Source: Eleftheria terrae
GTDB taxonomy: Bacteria; Pseudomonadota; Gammaproteobacteria; Burkholderiales; Burkholderiaceae_C
DNA length: 64,000 nt
Assembly (NCBI RefSeq): GCF_030419005.1
Contig: NZ_CP106951.1
Coordinates: 2,232,001-2,296,000 of the forward strand
Direction: 5' to 3'
Shown here: in pieces, positions 17,066-26,153 of the stretch
How positions within the stretch are numbered: position 1 is the stretch's first letter
Layout of the letters: every line of letters starts with the position of its first letter
Translations under genes and position numbers: made by a program
Notes under the pieces: generated by a model
What the model saw: the letters and a program-made list of their open reading frames with translations, nothing else
Told to the model about the DNA's origin: nothing
Databases searched by the model: none

Positions 17066-19285
17066 GTGACAGACAAGATCCGCATCGGCGACAAGTGGTA
17101 TGTCAGCGCGCATGCCGCCCGCACCGAGGACAACCCGCATGTGCTCAAGCACAACGAAACCTTCGTGCTGTTCGACCGCTTTGGCGACGTGCAGTCGCTC
17201 GGCGCCGGCGAGCAGGGCATCTACCACGAGGACACCCGCTACCTCTCGCACCTGGAGCTGCTGATCGACGGCGTGCGGCCGATGTTCCTCGGCTCGGCGG
17301 TCAAGGAGGACAACAGCCTGCTGATCGTCGAGCTGATGAATCCGGACCTGCCGCGCAACGGCGTCCCCAAGGGCACGCTGCACCTGTTCCGCGCCAAGCT
17401 GCTGTGGAACGATGCCTGCTACGAGCACATCCGCGTCACCAACCATGGCGACGAAACCGCCCGGCTGCGCCTGTCGCTGCACTTCGACGCCGATTTCGTC
17501 GACCTCTTCGAGGTGCGCGGCATGGAGCGGGCGCGGCGCGGTGAACGACTGCCCAGCGAATGCACCGCGAGCGAGGCGGTGCTCGGCTACCGCGGGCTCG
17601 ACGGCATCCTGCGGCGCAGCCGGCTGGTGTTCGACCCCGAGCCCGCCACGCTGACCGACAGCCAGGCCGAGTTCGACATCGAGGTCGAACCCAAGGAAGA
17701 GAAGCACCTGTACTGCGTGGTCAGCTGCGAGCAGCAGCGCGCGGCGCAGGCCAGCCAGCCGGCGGCCGCGGGAGCCATCGGCGCCACCGACGCGACCGCT
17801 GCCGCAGCGCCCACGCTGCTGCACTATGACGAAGCCTTCCGCCAGAACGACACGGCCCGGCGTACCGCGCTCGGCATGTCCTGCCAGATCGAAACGTCCA
17901 ACCCGCTGGTCAACCTCTGGCTCAAGCGCTCGGCGTCGGACCTGGCGATGCTCAACACGCAGCTGCCCAGCGGGCTCTATCCGTATGCCGGCACGCCCTG
18001 GTACTCGACCACCTTCGGCCGCGACGGCATCCTCACCGCGCGCGAGTACCTCTGGATGGACCCCTCGCTGGCGCGCGGGGTGCTGCGCTTCCTGGCCGAC
18101 ACGCAGGCCACGTGCGAAGACCCGGAGCGCGATGCCGAGCCGGGCAAGATCCTGCACGAGGCGCGCAAGTGCGAGATGGCGAACACGCGCGAGATCCCGT
18201 TCGGTCACTATTACGGTACGGTCGACGCGACCCCGCTGTTCGTTGCACTGGCCGGCGCCTACCACCGCCGCACCGGCGACCATGAGTTCCTGCGTGGCAT
18301 CTGGCCCAACGTGCTGGCCGCCCTCGAATGGATCGACCGCTACGGCGACCGCGACGGCGACGGCTTCGTCGAATACGCCCGCCGCAGCAAGGACGGCTTG
18401 GTGCAGCAGGGCTGGAAGGATTCCAACGACTCGGTGTTCCACGCCGACGGCCGCATGGCCGAAGCGCCGATCGCGCTCTGCGAGGTGCAGGCCTATGTCT
18501 ACGAGGCCAAGGTGCTGGCCGCCGAGATGGCCGATCACTTCGGCGACACCGACCGCGCCGAGCGGCTGCGCGCCGAGGCAGCCAGCCTGAAGGAGCGCTT
18601 CCAGGCCAGCTTCTGGTGTGACGAGATCGGTGCTTATGCGATCGCGCTGGACGGCCACAAGCAGCCGTGCCGCGTCGCCACCTCCAACGCCGGGCATGCC
18701 CTGTGGACCGGCATTGCCTCGCCCGAGCATGCGCGGCGCATGGCGCAGCGGCTGCTGCATCCCGACTTCTACTCCGGCTGGGGCGTGCGCACGGTGGCCG
18801 GCGGCCAGGCCCGGTACAACCCGATGTCCTACCACAACGGCTCCATCTGGCCCCACGACAACGCGCTGGTGGCGGCCGGCATGGCCCGCTACGGTCACAC
18901 CCAGGAAGCCCTGCGCGTGCTGACCGGCCTGTTCGAGGCCAGTCTCTTTTTCGGCCAGCACCGGTTGCCAGAGCTGTTCTGCGGGTTCCCGCGCCGCCCC
19001 TCCGAAGGGCCGACCCTGTACCCGGTGGCCTGCTCGCCACAGGCCTGGGCCGCGGCCGCGGTCTTCGGCATGGTGCAGGCTTGCCTCGGCCTGGACTTCC
19101 ATGCCGAACCGCCGGAGGTGGTGCTGAAGGCGCCGAGGCTGCCCGCCTTCGTGGACTGGATGAAGATCCGCAACCTGTCGGTCGCCGGCGGCAGCGTGGA
19201 TCTGCTGCTGCAGCGCTACGACAACAACGTGGGCATCGAAGTCACGCGCAAGACCGGCGACCTGGCGGTCCGGGTGGTCATCTGA
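17066..19285 (+). CDS. amylo-alpha-1,6-glucosidase (glycogen debranching-type)
   Basis: Protein of 739 residues with an N-terminal beta-rich domain of the GDE_N_bis type (about 20-215) and a C-terminal six-hairpin toroid catalytic domain (about 290-730). Landmarks include YAGTPWYSTTFGRDG, the acidic DRDGDGFVEYARRS stretch, GWKDSND, and NPMSYHNGSIWPHDNAL. The GTG at 17066 is chosen for the CAGGAGA site 6 bp ahead and because upstream codons have no family look. Likely to hydrolyse alpha-1,6 branches or act on related glucans; predicted cytoplasmic. Paired with the upstream GT4 gene. Confidence 0.92.
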   Translation: MTDKIRIGDKWYVSAHAARTEDNPHVLKHNETFVLFDRFGDVQSLGAGEQGIYHEDTRYLSHLELLIDGVRPMFLGSAVKEDNSLLIVELMNPDLPRNGVPKGTLHLFRAKLLWNDACYEHIRVTNHGDETARLRLSLHFDADFVDLFEVRGMERARRGERLPSECTASEAVLGYRGLDGILRRSRLVFDPEPATLTDSQAEFDIEVEPKEEKHLYCVVSCEQQRAAQASQPAAAGAIGATDATAAAAPTLLHYDEAFRQNDTARRTALGMSCQIETSNPLVNLWLKRSASDLAMLNTQLPSGLYPYAGTPWYSTTFGRDGILTAREYLWMDPSLARGVLRFLADTQATCEDPERDAEPGKILHEARKCEMANTREIPFGHYYGTVDATPLFVALAGAYHRRTGDHEFLRGIWPNVLAALEWIDRYGDRDGDGFVEYARRSKDGLVQQGWKDSNDSVFHADGRMAEAPIALCEVQAYVYEAKVLAAEMADHFGDTDRAERLRAEAASLKERFQASFWCDEIGAYAIALDGHKQPCRVATSNAGHALWTGIASPEHARRMAQRLLHPDFYSGWGVRTVAGGQARYNPMSYHNGSIWPHDNALVAAGMARYGHTQEALRVLTGLFEASLFFGQHRLPELFCGFPRRPSEGPTLYPVACSPQAWAAAAVFGMVQACLGLDFHAEPPEVVLKAPRLPAFVDWMKIRNLSVAGGSVDLLLQRYDNNVGIEVTRKTGDLAVRVVI

Positions 19286-19315
19286 ACGCGGGGCGCGGCC
19301 TGGTCCGGCCCTCGT

Positions 19316-20110
19316 TCAGCCTCGCCTCACGAAGGCCGCCGTCGACAGGAAAGGGTCGGATGGCGGCAGGCGCGGCAGCCGCTGCGCCATCACCTGGGCC
19401 ACATGGCGGGCCCAGCGTGCATAGAGGGTGGGCCCGGGGTGGAAGCCGTCCTCGGCCAGTTCCGAGGCGGCCAGCTGCCCGTCGGCCAGCTCGGGCGGCA
19501 AATCCAGGTGCACCACCTGGCGTGACGGGGCCCAGGCCGCCTGGGCCCGGTTGAGCTGCTGCGCGTCGCGGCCCAGCACCGAGCGCAGCGGCCACGGCAG
19601 CAGCTGGAAATGCTCCAGCGGCGGCGCGGCGGACCACAGCACCAGGCCCGGCCCGCATTGCTGGCTCAGTGCCACCCACAAGGCATCGCGCTCGCGCACC
19701 GCGCGCACCGGCGGCACCTGGGTCAGCACGTCGTTCATGCCCAGCACCACGAGCACTGCGTCACAGCGGGCCGGCGCGGCCTGGCGCAGCAGCGCCGGCG
19801 CGTCTTGCGTCGTCAGGCCGCTGCGGGCCACCAGCTGCCAGGCCACCGGGCGCAGCAGGCGCTGCGCCAGTTCGCGGGCCAGCGGGCCGGCCAGCGCCTC
19901 GTCCTGCGTCGGCACACCGACGCCGGCGGCCGACGAATCGCCCAGCACCAGCACCCTCAGGGCCGGCGCCTGGGCGGCGGCCTCGCCTTCCGGTTCCGCC
20001 CGCCCCTGGCGCGGCCCGTCGGCTTCGGGCAGCACACGGGCATGCTTGCGCACGCGCAGGCCCTGCGCCACCAACAAGGGCGACAGCGTGAACTTCGTCA
20101 GGCCCCACAT
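19316..20110 (-). CDS. SGNH/GDSL hydrolase
   Basis: Esterase-type protein of 264 residues. Block I is VLGDSSAAGVG with nucleophile Ser59, block III is LGMNDV, and block V is EDGFHPG giving the catalytic Asp-His pair. Substrate unknown. Lies 24 bp downstream of the enoyl-CoA hydratase gene on the same strand, so probably the last gene of that small operon. It ends 30 bp from the convergent glucosidase gene. Confidence 0.87.
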   Translation of the reverse strand: MWGLTKFTLSPLLVAQGLRVRKHARVLPEADGPRQGRAEPEGEAAAQAPALRVLVLGDSSAAGVGVPTQDEALAGPLARELAQRLLRPVAWQLVARSGLTTQDAPALLRQAAPARCDAVLVVLGMNDVLTQVPPVRAVRERDALWVALSQQCGPGLVLWSAAPPLEHFQLLPWPLRSVLGRDAQQLNRAQAAWAPSRQVVHLDLPPELADGQLAASELAEDGFHPGPTLYARWARHVAQVMAQRLPRLPPSDPFLSTAAFVRRG

Positions 20111-20134
20111 GACGGCACTCCGTGGCGCAGGCGC

Positions 20135-20899
20135 TCAGGAGAACTTGGTGAAGTCCGGCTTGCGCTTCTCGAAGAAGGCCTGGAAGGCCTCGCGTGCTTC
20201 CGGGCTGCGCAGGCGCTGGCCGAAGATCTCGCCCTCGACCACGATGGTTTCCTGCACCAGCTTGGCGTGGGCGCGGCGCATCAGCTTCTTCGTCTCGCGC
20301 ACGGCGGACGGCGGGAGCTGGTTGAAGCGCTCGGCCACGCGGCGTGCATGGTTCACCACCTCGCCGGCCGGCAGGATGGCGTTGACCAGCCGCATCTCCT
20401 GCGCCTCCTCGGCACCGAAGGGATCGCCCAGCAGCAGCTTCTCGGCCGCCTTCACATGGCCTGCGTACAGCGGGATCGTGAAGCTGGAGGCGAACTCCGC
20501 CACCAGGCCCAGGCTGGTGAAGGGCATGGCGAAGCGGGCATCGTCGGCGGCATAGACCAGGTCGCAATGCGCCAGCAGCGTGGTGCCGATGCCGATGGCG
20601 GCGCCGGTCACCGCCACGACCACCGGTTTCTCGATCGCGGTGAGCTGGCGCATGAACTGGAAGACCGGCGAATCGTCGCCCTGCGGCGGCCGCTGCATGA
20701 AGTCCTCCAGGTCATTGCCGGAGGTGAAGATGCCGGGCTGCCCGGTGATCAGCACCGCGCGCACGGCGCTGTCGGCCTGGGCGGCCGCGAGCGCGTCGGC
20801 CATCGCCTGGTACATCGCGGTGGTCAAGGCGTTTTTCTTTTCCGGACGTGCGATCTCGATGGTGTGCACGCCGTTGACAACAGCGGTCTTGATGCTCAT
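20135..20899 (-). CDS. enoyl-CoA hydratase/isomerase
   Basis: Crotonase-fold enzyme of 254 residues. The oxyanion regions are FTSGNDLEDF and GAAIGIGTTLLAHCD. The SGNDL signature and a Glu in LVAEFASS resemble delta3-delta2-enoyl-CoA isomerases (ECI2 type), so isomerisation of unsaturated fatty acyl-CoAs is a reasonable guess beside plain hydration. The start overlaps the stop of the upstream hydrolase (ATGA). It continues the lipid-catabolic theme of the neighbouring fad operon. Confidence 0.88.
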   Translation of the reverse strand: MSIKTAVVNGVHTIEIARPEKKNALTTAMYQAMADALAAAQADSAVRAVLITGQPGIFTSGNDLEDFMQRPPQGDDSPVFQFMRQLTAIEKPVVVAVTGAAIGIGTTLLAHCDLVYAADDARFAMPFTSLGLVAEFASSFTIPLYAGHVKAAEKLLLGDPFGAEEAQEMRLVNAILPAGEVVNHARRVAERFNQLPPSAVRETKKLMRRAHAKLVQETIVVEGEIFGQRLRSPEAREAFQAFFEKRKPDFTKFS

Positions 20900-21786
20900 G
20901 ACATCTCCTGGTTGAAAGCGGGAAAGCTCAGGAACAGCTCGCTCGCACGGCGCCACAGGGTCGCCTCGAACTGTTCCCGAAAAAAGCCGAAGTGGCCAAT
21001 GCGACGGGCATGGGCCTCCTGCGGGGTGATGCGCTCGATGCGGCGCGGCGCATTGGCATAGCAGTCCACCAGCGCCCGCGTGCCGCGCTCGGTCATCAGC
21101 TCGTCGTCGCTCATCGACAGCGCAACGACCGGGAAGCGCGCCTGCTCGAAGGCCTGCCTCACCTGCCGGCCTTCGGCGCCCACATGGTAGCCGGGGTGCA
21201 GGCACCAGCGGCGCCACTGCAGGATCACGCCGCGCGGCAGGTCGCCCACCTTGCGCAGGCGGCGGCCGGGAAAGTAGCCGCACAGCCGGGTGGCCAGCGG
21301 TACTGCCACATGCCAGAAATACAGCACCATGCGGCGCGTGCGGGGAGCATTGTCGCGCCAGTAGCCGCTGCCGGCAGCCACCGACACCAGGCCGGCGACC
21401 CGGTCGCGGTTGCGCAGCAGGCCCGGCAACTGGGCACCCAGGCTGTGGCCGAGCAGGTAGAGGGGCAGCTGCGGCGCTGCGGCGCGCAGCGCGTCGATGG
21501 CACAGTCGTAGTCGGCGGCCCAGTCGAAGAGGTCGGCCTCGAAGCCGCGCAGGCTGCGCGCCATGCCGGGCGGCCGCGAGTCGCCCATGCCCCGGTAGTC
21601 GAAGCTCGCCACCAGCCAGCCCTGCTCCGCCAGCCAGCGGGCGAAGGGGGCGTAGTAGTCCTGCCGCACGCCCATGGCCGGGCCGATCAGCACGGCCGCT
21701 CGAGGCACCGGGCACTGCGGCCCGGGGCGGTAGAAGCGGGCAGCGATGCGGGTGCCGTCGCCGGCTCGCAACTCGACCTTCTCCAT
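20896..21786 (-). CDS. alpha/beta hydrolase
   Basis: Serine hydrolase-like protein of 296 residues. The nucleophile elbow GHSLGAQ follows DYRGMGDS, and the C-terminal IGHFGFF supplies the likely catalytic His. The family resembles predicted alpha/beta hydrolases near lipid genes; no substrate can be stated. The start at 21786 has GAGGAG at a usable distance. Overlaps the enoyl-CoA hydratase gene by 4 bp. Confidence 0.87.
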   Translation of the reverse strand: MEKVELRAGDGTRIAARFYRPGPQCPVPRAAVLIGPAMGVRQDYYAPFARWLAEQGWLVASFDYRGMGDSRPPGMARSLRGFEADLFDWAADYDCAIDALRAAAPQLPLYLLGHSLGAQLPGLLRNRDRVAGLVSVAAGSGYWRDNAPRTRRMVLYFWHVAVPLATRLCGYFPGRRLRKVGDLPRGVILQWRRWCLHPGYHVGAEGRQVRQAFEQARFPVVALSMSDDELMTERGTRALVDCYANAPRRIERITPQEAHARRIGHFGFFREQFEATLWRRASELFLSFPAFNQEMS

Positions 21787-21940
21787 GAGCTGTTGTCTCC
21801 TCGGCGCATTGATCGGGGTGGCGGTGCGGCCGCGGCGCCGGGTGGCATCGGCTGCAGAGGCGGCAGCAGGCGCCGCTCGTGGGCAACGGTGGCCCGAACC
21901 GTGGCAGCGGCGCACCTTCCGGCCGCTGCGGGGCCCTGAT

Positions 21941-21973
21941 GCGACAAGGGCCGCGATCCGCGGCCCTTGTCGC
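21941..21973 (-). terminator. hairpin at the end of the fad operon
   Basis: A 15-bp perfect inverted repeat (GCGACAAGGGCCGCG / CGCGGCCCTTGTCGC) with a 3-nt loop begins 7 bp after the thiolase stop. It is a very stable stem but lacks a T run, so it may act as a transcript-end stabiliser as well as a terminator. Confidence 0.6.
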
Positions 21974-21979
21974 TTGGCA

Positions 21980-23179
21980 TCAGACGCGCTCGAAGATGCC
22001 GGCGGCCCCCTGGCCGGTGCCCACGCACATCGTCACCATGCCGTACTTCAGGTTGTGGCGGCGCAGCGCGTGCACCACGGTGGCGGCACGGATGGCGCCG
22101 GTGGCGCCCAGCGGGTGGCCCAGCGCAATGGCGCCGCCCATCGGGTTGACCTTGGAGCGGTCCAGGTCCAGCGTGTTGAGCACCGCCAGCGACTGTGCCG
22201 CGAAGGCTTCATTCAGCTCGATCCAGTCGAGGTCGGACGCCTGCAGGCCGGCATAGCGCAGCGCGGCCGGGATGGCCTCGATCGGGCCGATCCCCATGAT
22301 CTCGGGCGGCACGCCCTTGGTCGCGAAGCTGACGAAGCGCGCCAGCGGCTTCAGGTCGTACTGCTTGATCGCCTTCTCGGACGCCAGGATCAGGCAGCCA
22401 GCGCCATCGGAGGTCTGCGAGCTGTTGCCGGCGGTCACGCTGCCCTTGGCACCGAACACGGTCTTCAGGCGGGCCAGGCCCTCCAGCGAGGTGTCCGGGC
22501 GCGGGCCTTCGTCGGTGTCGACCGTACGGGTCTTCACGGTGATGGAACCATCAGCCAGGTTGGGGAAGCGCTCGACGATCTCGACCGGGGTCATTTCGTC
22601 GCGGAACTCGCCGGCCTGGATCGCCTTCAGCGCCTTCAGGTGCGACTGCAGGGCGAACTCGTCCTGCGCCTCGCGCGAGACCTTCCACTGCTGCGCCACC
22701 TTCTCGGCCGTCAGGCCCATGCCGTAGGCGATGCCGATGTTCTCGTCCTTGGCGAACACCGCCGGGTTGATCGAGGGCTTGTTGCCGCTCATCGGCACCA
22801 TGCTCATCGACTCGACGCCGCCGGCGATCATCACCTCGGCCTCACCGACGCGGATGCGGTCGGCTGCCATCTGCACCGCGGTGATGCCGGAGGCGCAGAA
22901 GCGGTTCACCGTGACGCCGCCCACCGTGTTGGGCAGGCCGGCCAGCAGCGCGGCGATGCGCGCCACGTTCAGGCCCTGCTCACCCTCGGGCATCGCGCAG
23001 CCGATGATGGCGTCCTCGATCGCCTTCGCATCCAGGGTGGGCACCTGCTTCAGCGCGCCCTGCATGGCGGCGACCAGCAGGTCGTCCGGACGGGTGTTCT
23101 TGAAGTAGCCGCGGCCGGACTTGCCGATCGGAGTGCGGGTGGCCGCAACGACGTAGGCTTCTTGAATTTGCTTGCTCAT
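21980..23179 (-). CDS. fadA: acetyl-CoA acyltransferase (thiolase)
   Basis: Degradative-type thiolase of 399 residues for the last step of beta-oxidation. The acyl-accepting Cys95 is in VNRFCASGIT, the His motif NEAFAAQ is present, and the second catalytic Cys is in MCVGTGQGAA at the C-terminus; GHPLGATGA is also visible. It follows the fadN-type gene by 18 bp and is the last gene of the operon. Confidence 0.94.
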   Translation of the reverse strand: MSKQIQEAYVVAATRTPIGKSGRGYFKNTRPDDLLVAAMQGALKQVPTLDAKAIEDAIIGCAMPEGEQGLNVARIAALLAGLPNTVGGVTVNRFCASGITAVQMAADRIRVGEAEVMIAGGVESMSMVPMSGNKPSINPAVFAKDENIGIAYGMGLTAEKVAQQWKVSREAQDEFALQSHLKALKAIQAGEFRDEMTPVEIVERFPNLADGSITVKTRTVDTDEGPRPDTSLEGLARLKTVFGAKGSVTAGNSSQTSDGAGCLILASEKAIKQYDLKPLARFVSFATKGVPPEIMGIGPIEAIPAALRYAGLQASDLDWIELNEAFAAQSLAVLNTLDLDRSKVNPMGGAIALGHPLGATGAIRAATVVHALRRHNLKYGMVTMCVGTGQGAAGIFERV

Positions 23180-23197
23180 GATTCGTTCTCCGAGCGA

Positions 23198-25582
23198 TCA
23201 GTTGCGAACCGGCTTGCCGGTCTGCAGCATGCCCATGATGCGTTCTTGGGTCTTGGGGTTGTCCAGCAGCGAGCAGAAGTGCTTGCGCTCCAGGGCCATC
23301 AGGTATTCCTCGCTCACCAGCGAGCCACCCTCGACTTCCCCGCCGCACACCACGTCGGCGATCAGGCTGCCGATGTGGTAGTCGTGCTGGCTGATGAAGC
23401 CGCCGTCACGCATGTTGACCAGCTGGTTCTTGATGGTCGCGATGCCCGAGCGGCCGGCCACCGGGAAGGTGCGGCGCAGCGGTGCGCGGTAGCCGCTGTC
23501 GAACAGGCTCTTGGCCTGCTGGATGGCGACGTAGAGCAGCTCGTCTTTGTTCGGCACGATGATGTCGCTGTCGAGCAGGTAGCCGAGCTTGCGCGACTCG
23601 ATCGCGCTGGTGCCCACCTTGGCCATCGCGGCGCCGGTGAAACCTTCGATCAGGAAGGTCAGCAGGAAGGCACCGGCATTGCCGGCCGCCGCCATCTCGG
23701 CCGCGCGGCGGGCGATGTAGGTCAGGCCGCCCGCGCCCGGGATCAGGCCGACGCCGACTTCCACCAGGCCGATGTAGCTTTCCATCGCCGCGACCCGCTT
23801 GGCCGAGTAGACGGCCAGCTCGCAGCCACCGCCCAGCGCCATGCCGCGGATGGCCGAGACCACCGGCACGTTGGCATAGCGGATGCGCAGCATCGCGTCC
23901 TGCAGCTTCTTCTCTTCCGGCTCGATGGCCTTGGAGCCGCCCGCCATGAAGGCCGGCAGCATCGCCTGCAGGTCGGCGCCGGCCGAGAAGGGCTCGTCCG
24001 GCGACCACACCACCACGCCCTTGTACTGGGCCTCGGCCAGGTCGACCGCCTTCAGCAGGCCCTCGACCACGCCCGGGCCGATGGCGTGCATCTTGGTCTT
24101 GATGCTGGCGATGATGACCTCGTCGTCCAGCGTCCACAGCCGCACCGAGTCGTCCTCGTGCAGCGTCTTGCCGGCGGTCTCGGCGGCCGCCGTGCCGGCG
24201 CCCAGCACGTCCTCGGCGAACAGCTGGCGCTCGTACACCGGCAGCTTGCTGCGAGGCACATAGGTCTTCTTGGCCGGCGACCAGGAGCCCTCGGGCGTGT
24301 GCACGCCGTCACGGCCGTCGAACACCCAGGCGGGCAGCGGCGCCTTGCTCAGGGCCTTGCCGGACTCGATGTCTTCCTTGATCCACTCGGCCACCTGCTT
24401 CCAGCCGGCGGCTTGCCACAGCTCGAAGGGGCCCTGCTTCCAGCCGAAGCCCCAGCGAATGGCGAAGTCGACGTCGCGGGCGGTCTCGGCGATGTCTTCC
24501 AGGTGCACCGCGCAGTAGTGGAAGCCGTCTCGGAAGATGGCCCACAGGAACTGCGCCTGCGGGTTGCTCGATTCGCGCAGCAACTTCAGACGCTCGCCGG
24601 CCGGCTTCTTCAGGATGCGACCGACGATCTCGTCGGCCTTGCCGCCGGCCGGCACGTAGTCGGCCTTGGCGGGGTCCAGGCGCAGGATGTCCTTGCCGAC
24701 CTTCTTGTAGAAGCCGGCGCCGCTCTTCTGGCCCAGCGCGCCCTGCTCGATCAGCTTGGCCAGCACCGGCGGCGTGGCATAGGTCGGGAAGAAGGGATCG
24801 TCGGCCAGGTTGTCCTGCAGCGTCTTGATGACGTGGGCCATGGTGTCCAGGCCCACCACGTCGGCGGTGCGGAAGGTGCCCGAGCTGGCGCGTCCGAGCT
24901 TCTTGCCGGTGAGGTCGTCCACCACGTCATAGGACAGGCCGAAGTTCTCGGCTTCCTTGATCGTCGCCAGCATGCCGGCGATGCCGACGCGGTTGGCGAT
25001 GAAGTTGGGCGTGTCCTTGGCCCGCACCACGCCCTTGCCCAGGCTGGTGGTGACGAAGGTCTCGAGCTGGTCGAGGATGTGCAGCTGCGTGCCCGGGGTC
25101 GGGATCAGCTCCACCAGGTACATGTAGCGCGGCGGGTTGAAGAAGTGGATGCCGCAGAAGCGCGGCTTGATCTCTTCGGGCAGCGCCTCCGACAGCTTGG
25201 TGATCGACAGGCCCGAGGTGTTGGACGCGACGATGGCATGCGGAGCGACGAAGGGCGCGATCTTCTTGTAGAGATCCAGCTTCCAGTCCATGCGCTCGGC
25301 GATCGCCTCGATGATGAGGTCGCAGTCGCGCAGCTGCTCCAGGTGCTGCTCGTAGTTCGCCTGGCCGATCAGCGCGGCGTCCTCGGCCACGCCCAGCGGG
25401 GCGGGCTTGAGCTTCTTGAGGTTGTCGATCGCCTTGGCCACGATGCCGTTCTTCGGCCCTTCCTTGGCGGGCAAGTCGAACAGGACGACCGGCACCTTGA
25501 CATTGACCAGATGGGCGGCGATCTGCGCACCCATCACGCCGGCACCGAGCACGGCGACTTTGCGGACTTGGAATCGACTCAC
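23198..25582 (-). CDS. fadN: bifunctional 3-hydroxyacyl-CoA dehydrogenase/enoyl-CoA hydratase (FadN type)
   Basis: Protein of 794 residues performing the two middle steps of beta-oxidation. The NAD-binding motif GAGVMGAQIAAHLV is at the N-terminus (about 13-26), followed by the dehydrogenase signature HFFNPPRYM, a second dehydrogenase C-terminal domain, then a crotonase domain from about residue 500 (GMALGGGCELAVYSAKR; VGVGLIPGAGG). This dehydrogenase-first order is that of Bacillus FadN and the reverse of E. coli FadB. The thiolase gene follows. Confidence 0.92.
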   Translation of the reverse strand: MSRFQVRKVAVLGAGVMGAQIAAHLVNVKVPVVLFDLPAKEGPKNGIVAKAIDNLKKLKPAPLGVAEDAALIGQANYEQHLEQLRDCDLIIEAIAERMDWKLDLYKKIAPFVAPHAIVASNTSGLSITKLSEALPEEIKPRFCGIHFFNPPRYMYLVELIPTPGTQLHILDQLETFVTTSLGKGVVRAKDTPNFIANRVGIAGMLATIKEAENFGLSYDVVDDLTGKKLGRASSGTFRTADVVGLDTMAHVIKTLQDNLADDPFFPTYATPPVLAKLIEQGALGQKSGAGFYKKVGKDILRLDPAKADYVPAGGKADEIVGRILKKPAGERLKLLRESSNPQAQFLWAIFRDGFHYCAVHLEDIAETARDVDFAIRWGFGWKQGPFELWQAAGWKQVAEWIKEDIESGKALSKAPLPAWVFDGRDGVHTPEGSWSPAKKTYVPRSKLPVYERQLFAEDVLGAGTAAAETAGKTLHEDDSVRLWTLDDEVIIASIKTKMHAIGPGVVEGLLKAVDLAEAQYKGVVVWSPDEPFSAGADLQAMLPAFMAGGSKAIEPEEKKLQDAMLRIRYANVPVVSAIRGMALGGGCELAVYSAKRVAAMESYIGLVEVGVGLIPGAGGLTYIARRAAEMAAAGNAGAFLLTFLIEGFTGAAMAKVGTSAIESRKLGYLLDSDIIVPNKDELLYVAIQQAKSLFDSGYRAPLRRTFPVAGRSGIATIKNQLVNMRDGGFISQHDYHIGSLIADVVCGGEVEGGSLVSEEYLMALERKHFCSLLDNPKTQERIMGMLQTGKPVRN

Positions 25583-25637
25583 GGAATTCTCCTAGGTATT
25601 CGGCCGCTGCCTGACAGGCGCAGGCGGCGGCACAGAC

Positions 25638-26081
25638 TCATTCGACGCGTTGCCACACCTGGGTGCGCCCCAGCAGGGGAGCACCGATATAGCCGCGCAC
25701 TTCCAGCTTCTGGCCCCCGTCGGCGGGCTTGAGCCTCACCTTGTAGACCTTGCCGTTGTTCGGATCGAGGATGTCGCCGCCGTCCCAGAGCTGCGCATCG
25801 TCTGCGTTTTTCTTGACGTTGCGAATGATCGTCAGGCCGACGACCGGCTTGTCCTTGCGTTCGTCGGAACACTTCTCGCAGACGGCGTCCGCCTTGGCCT
25901 CGGGATCCAGGATCTTCTCGACCTTGCCGCTCAGCACGCCCGCCGACTCGGTGATGCGCACCAGCGACTTCTCCTTCTTGGTGCCGTCGTCGATGGTCTT
26001 CCACAGGCCGACAGGAGACGCCTGCGCGACGGCGCCGCCACAGACGAGGGCGGCGGCGAGCAGGGCCAGAAGCTGTTTCAT
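25638..26081 (-). CDS. DUF2147 exported protein
   Basis: Secreted protein of 147 residues with a signal peptide (about 1-19, VAQA). The mature part has the DUF2147 start (PVGLWKTIDDGTKKEKSLV), a C-E-K-C pair at about 68-71 and the ending GRTQVWQRVE. Function is unknown. It sits inside the beta-oxidation operon between the acyl-CoA dehydrogenase and FadN-type genes, 55 bp upstream of the latter, suggesting a link to fatty-acid uptake or envelope lipid handling. Confidence 0.88.
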   Translation of the reverse strand: MKQLLALLAAALVCGGAVAQASPVGLWKTIDDGTKKEKSLVRITESAGVLSGKVEKILDPEAKADAVCEKCSDERKDKPVVGLTIIRNVKKNADDAQLWDGGDILDPNNGKVYKVRLKPADGGQKLEVRGYIGAPLLGRTQVWQRVE

Positions 26082-26153
26082 GTGTTCTCCTTGAGAGTAG
26101 GCAACGCAGGCGGCTCGCGAAGCAGGGCGCGAGCCGCCGGGGGGCGGTCCAGC

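Noticed and set aside
21746..25732. Very long plus-strand open frame across the fad operon
   Set aside because: Runs through intergenic DNA and antisense to fadA and fadN with His/Gln/Arg/Val-biased composition; not protein-like.
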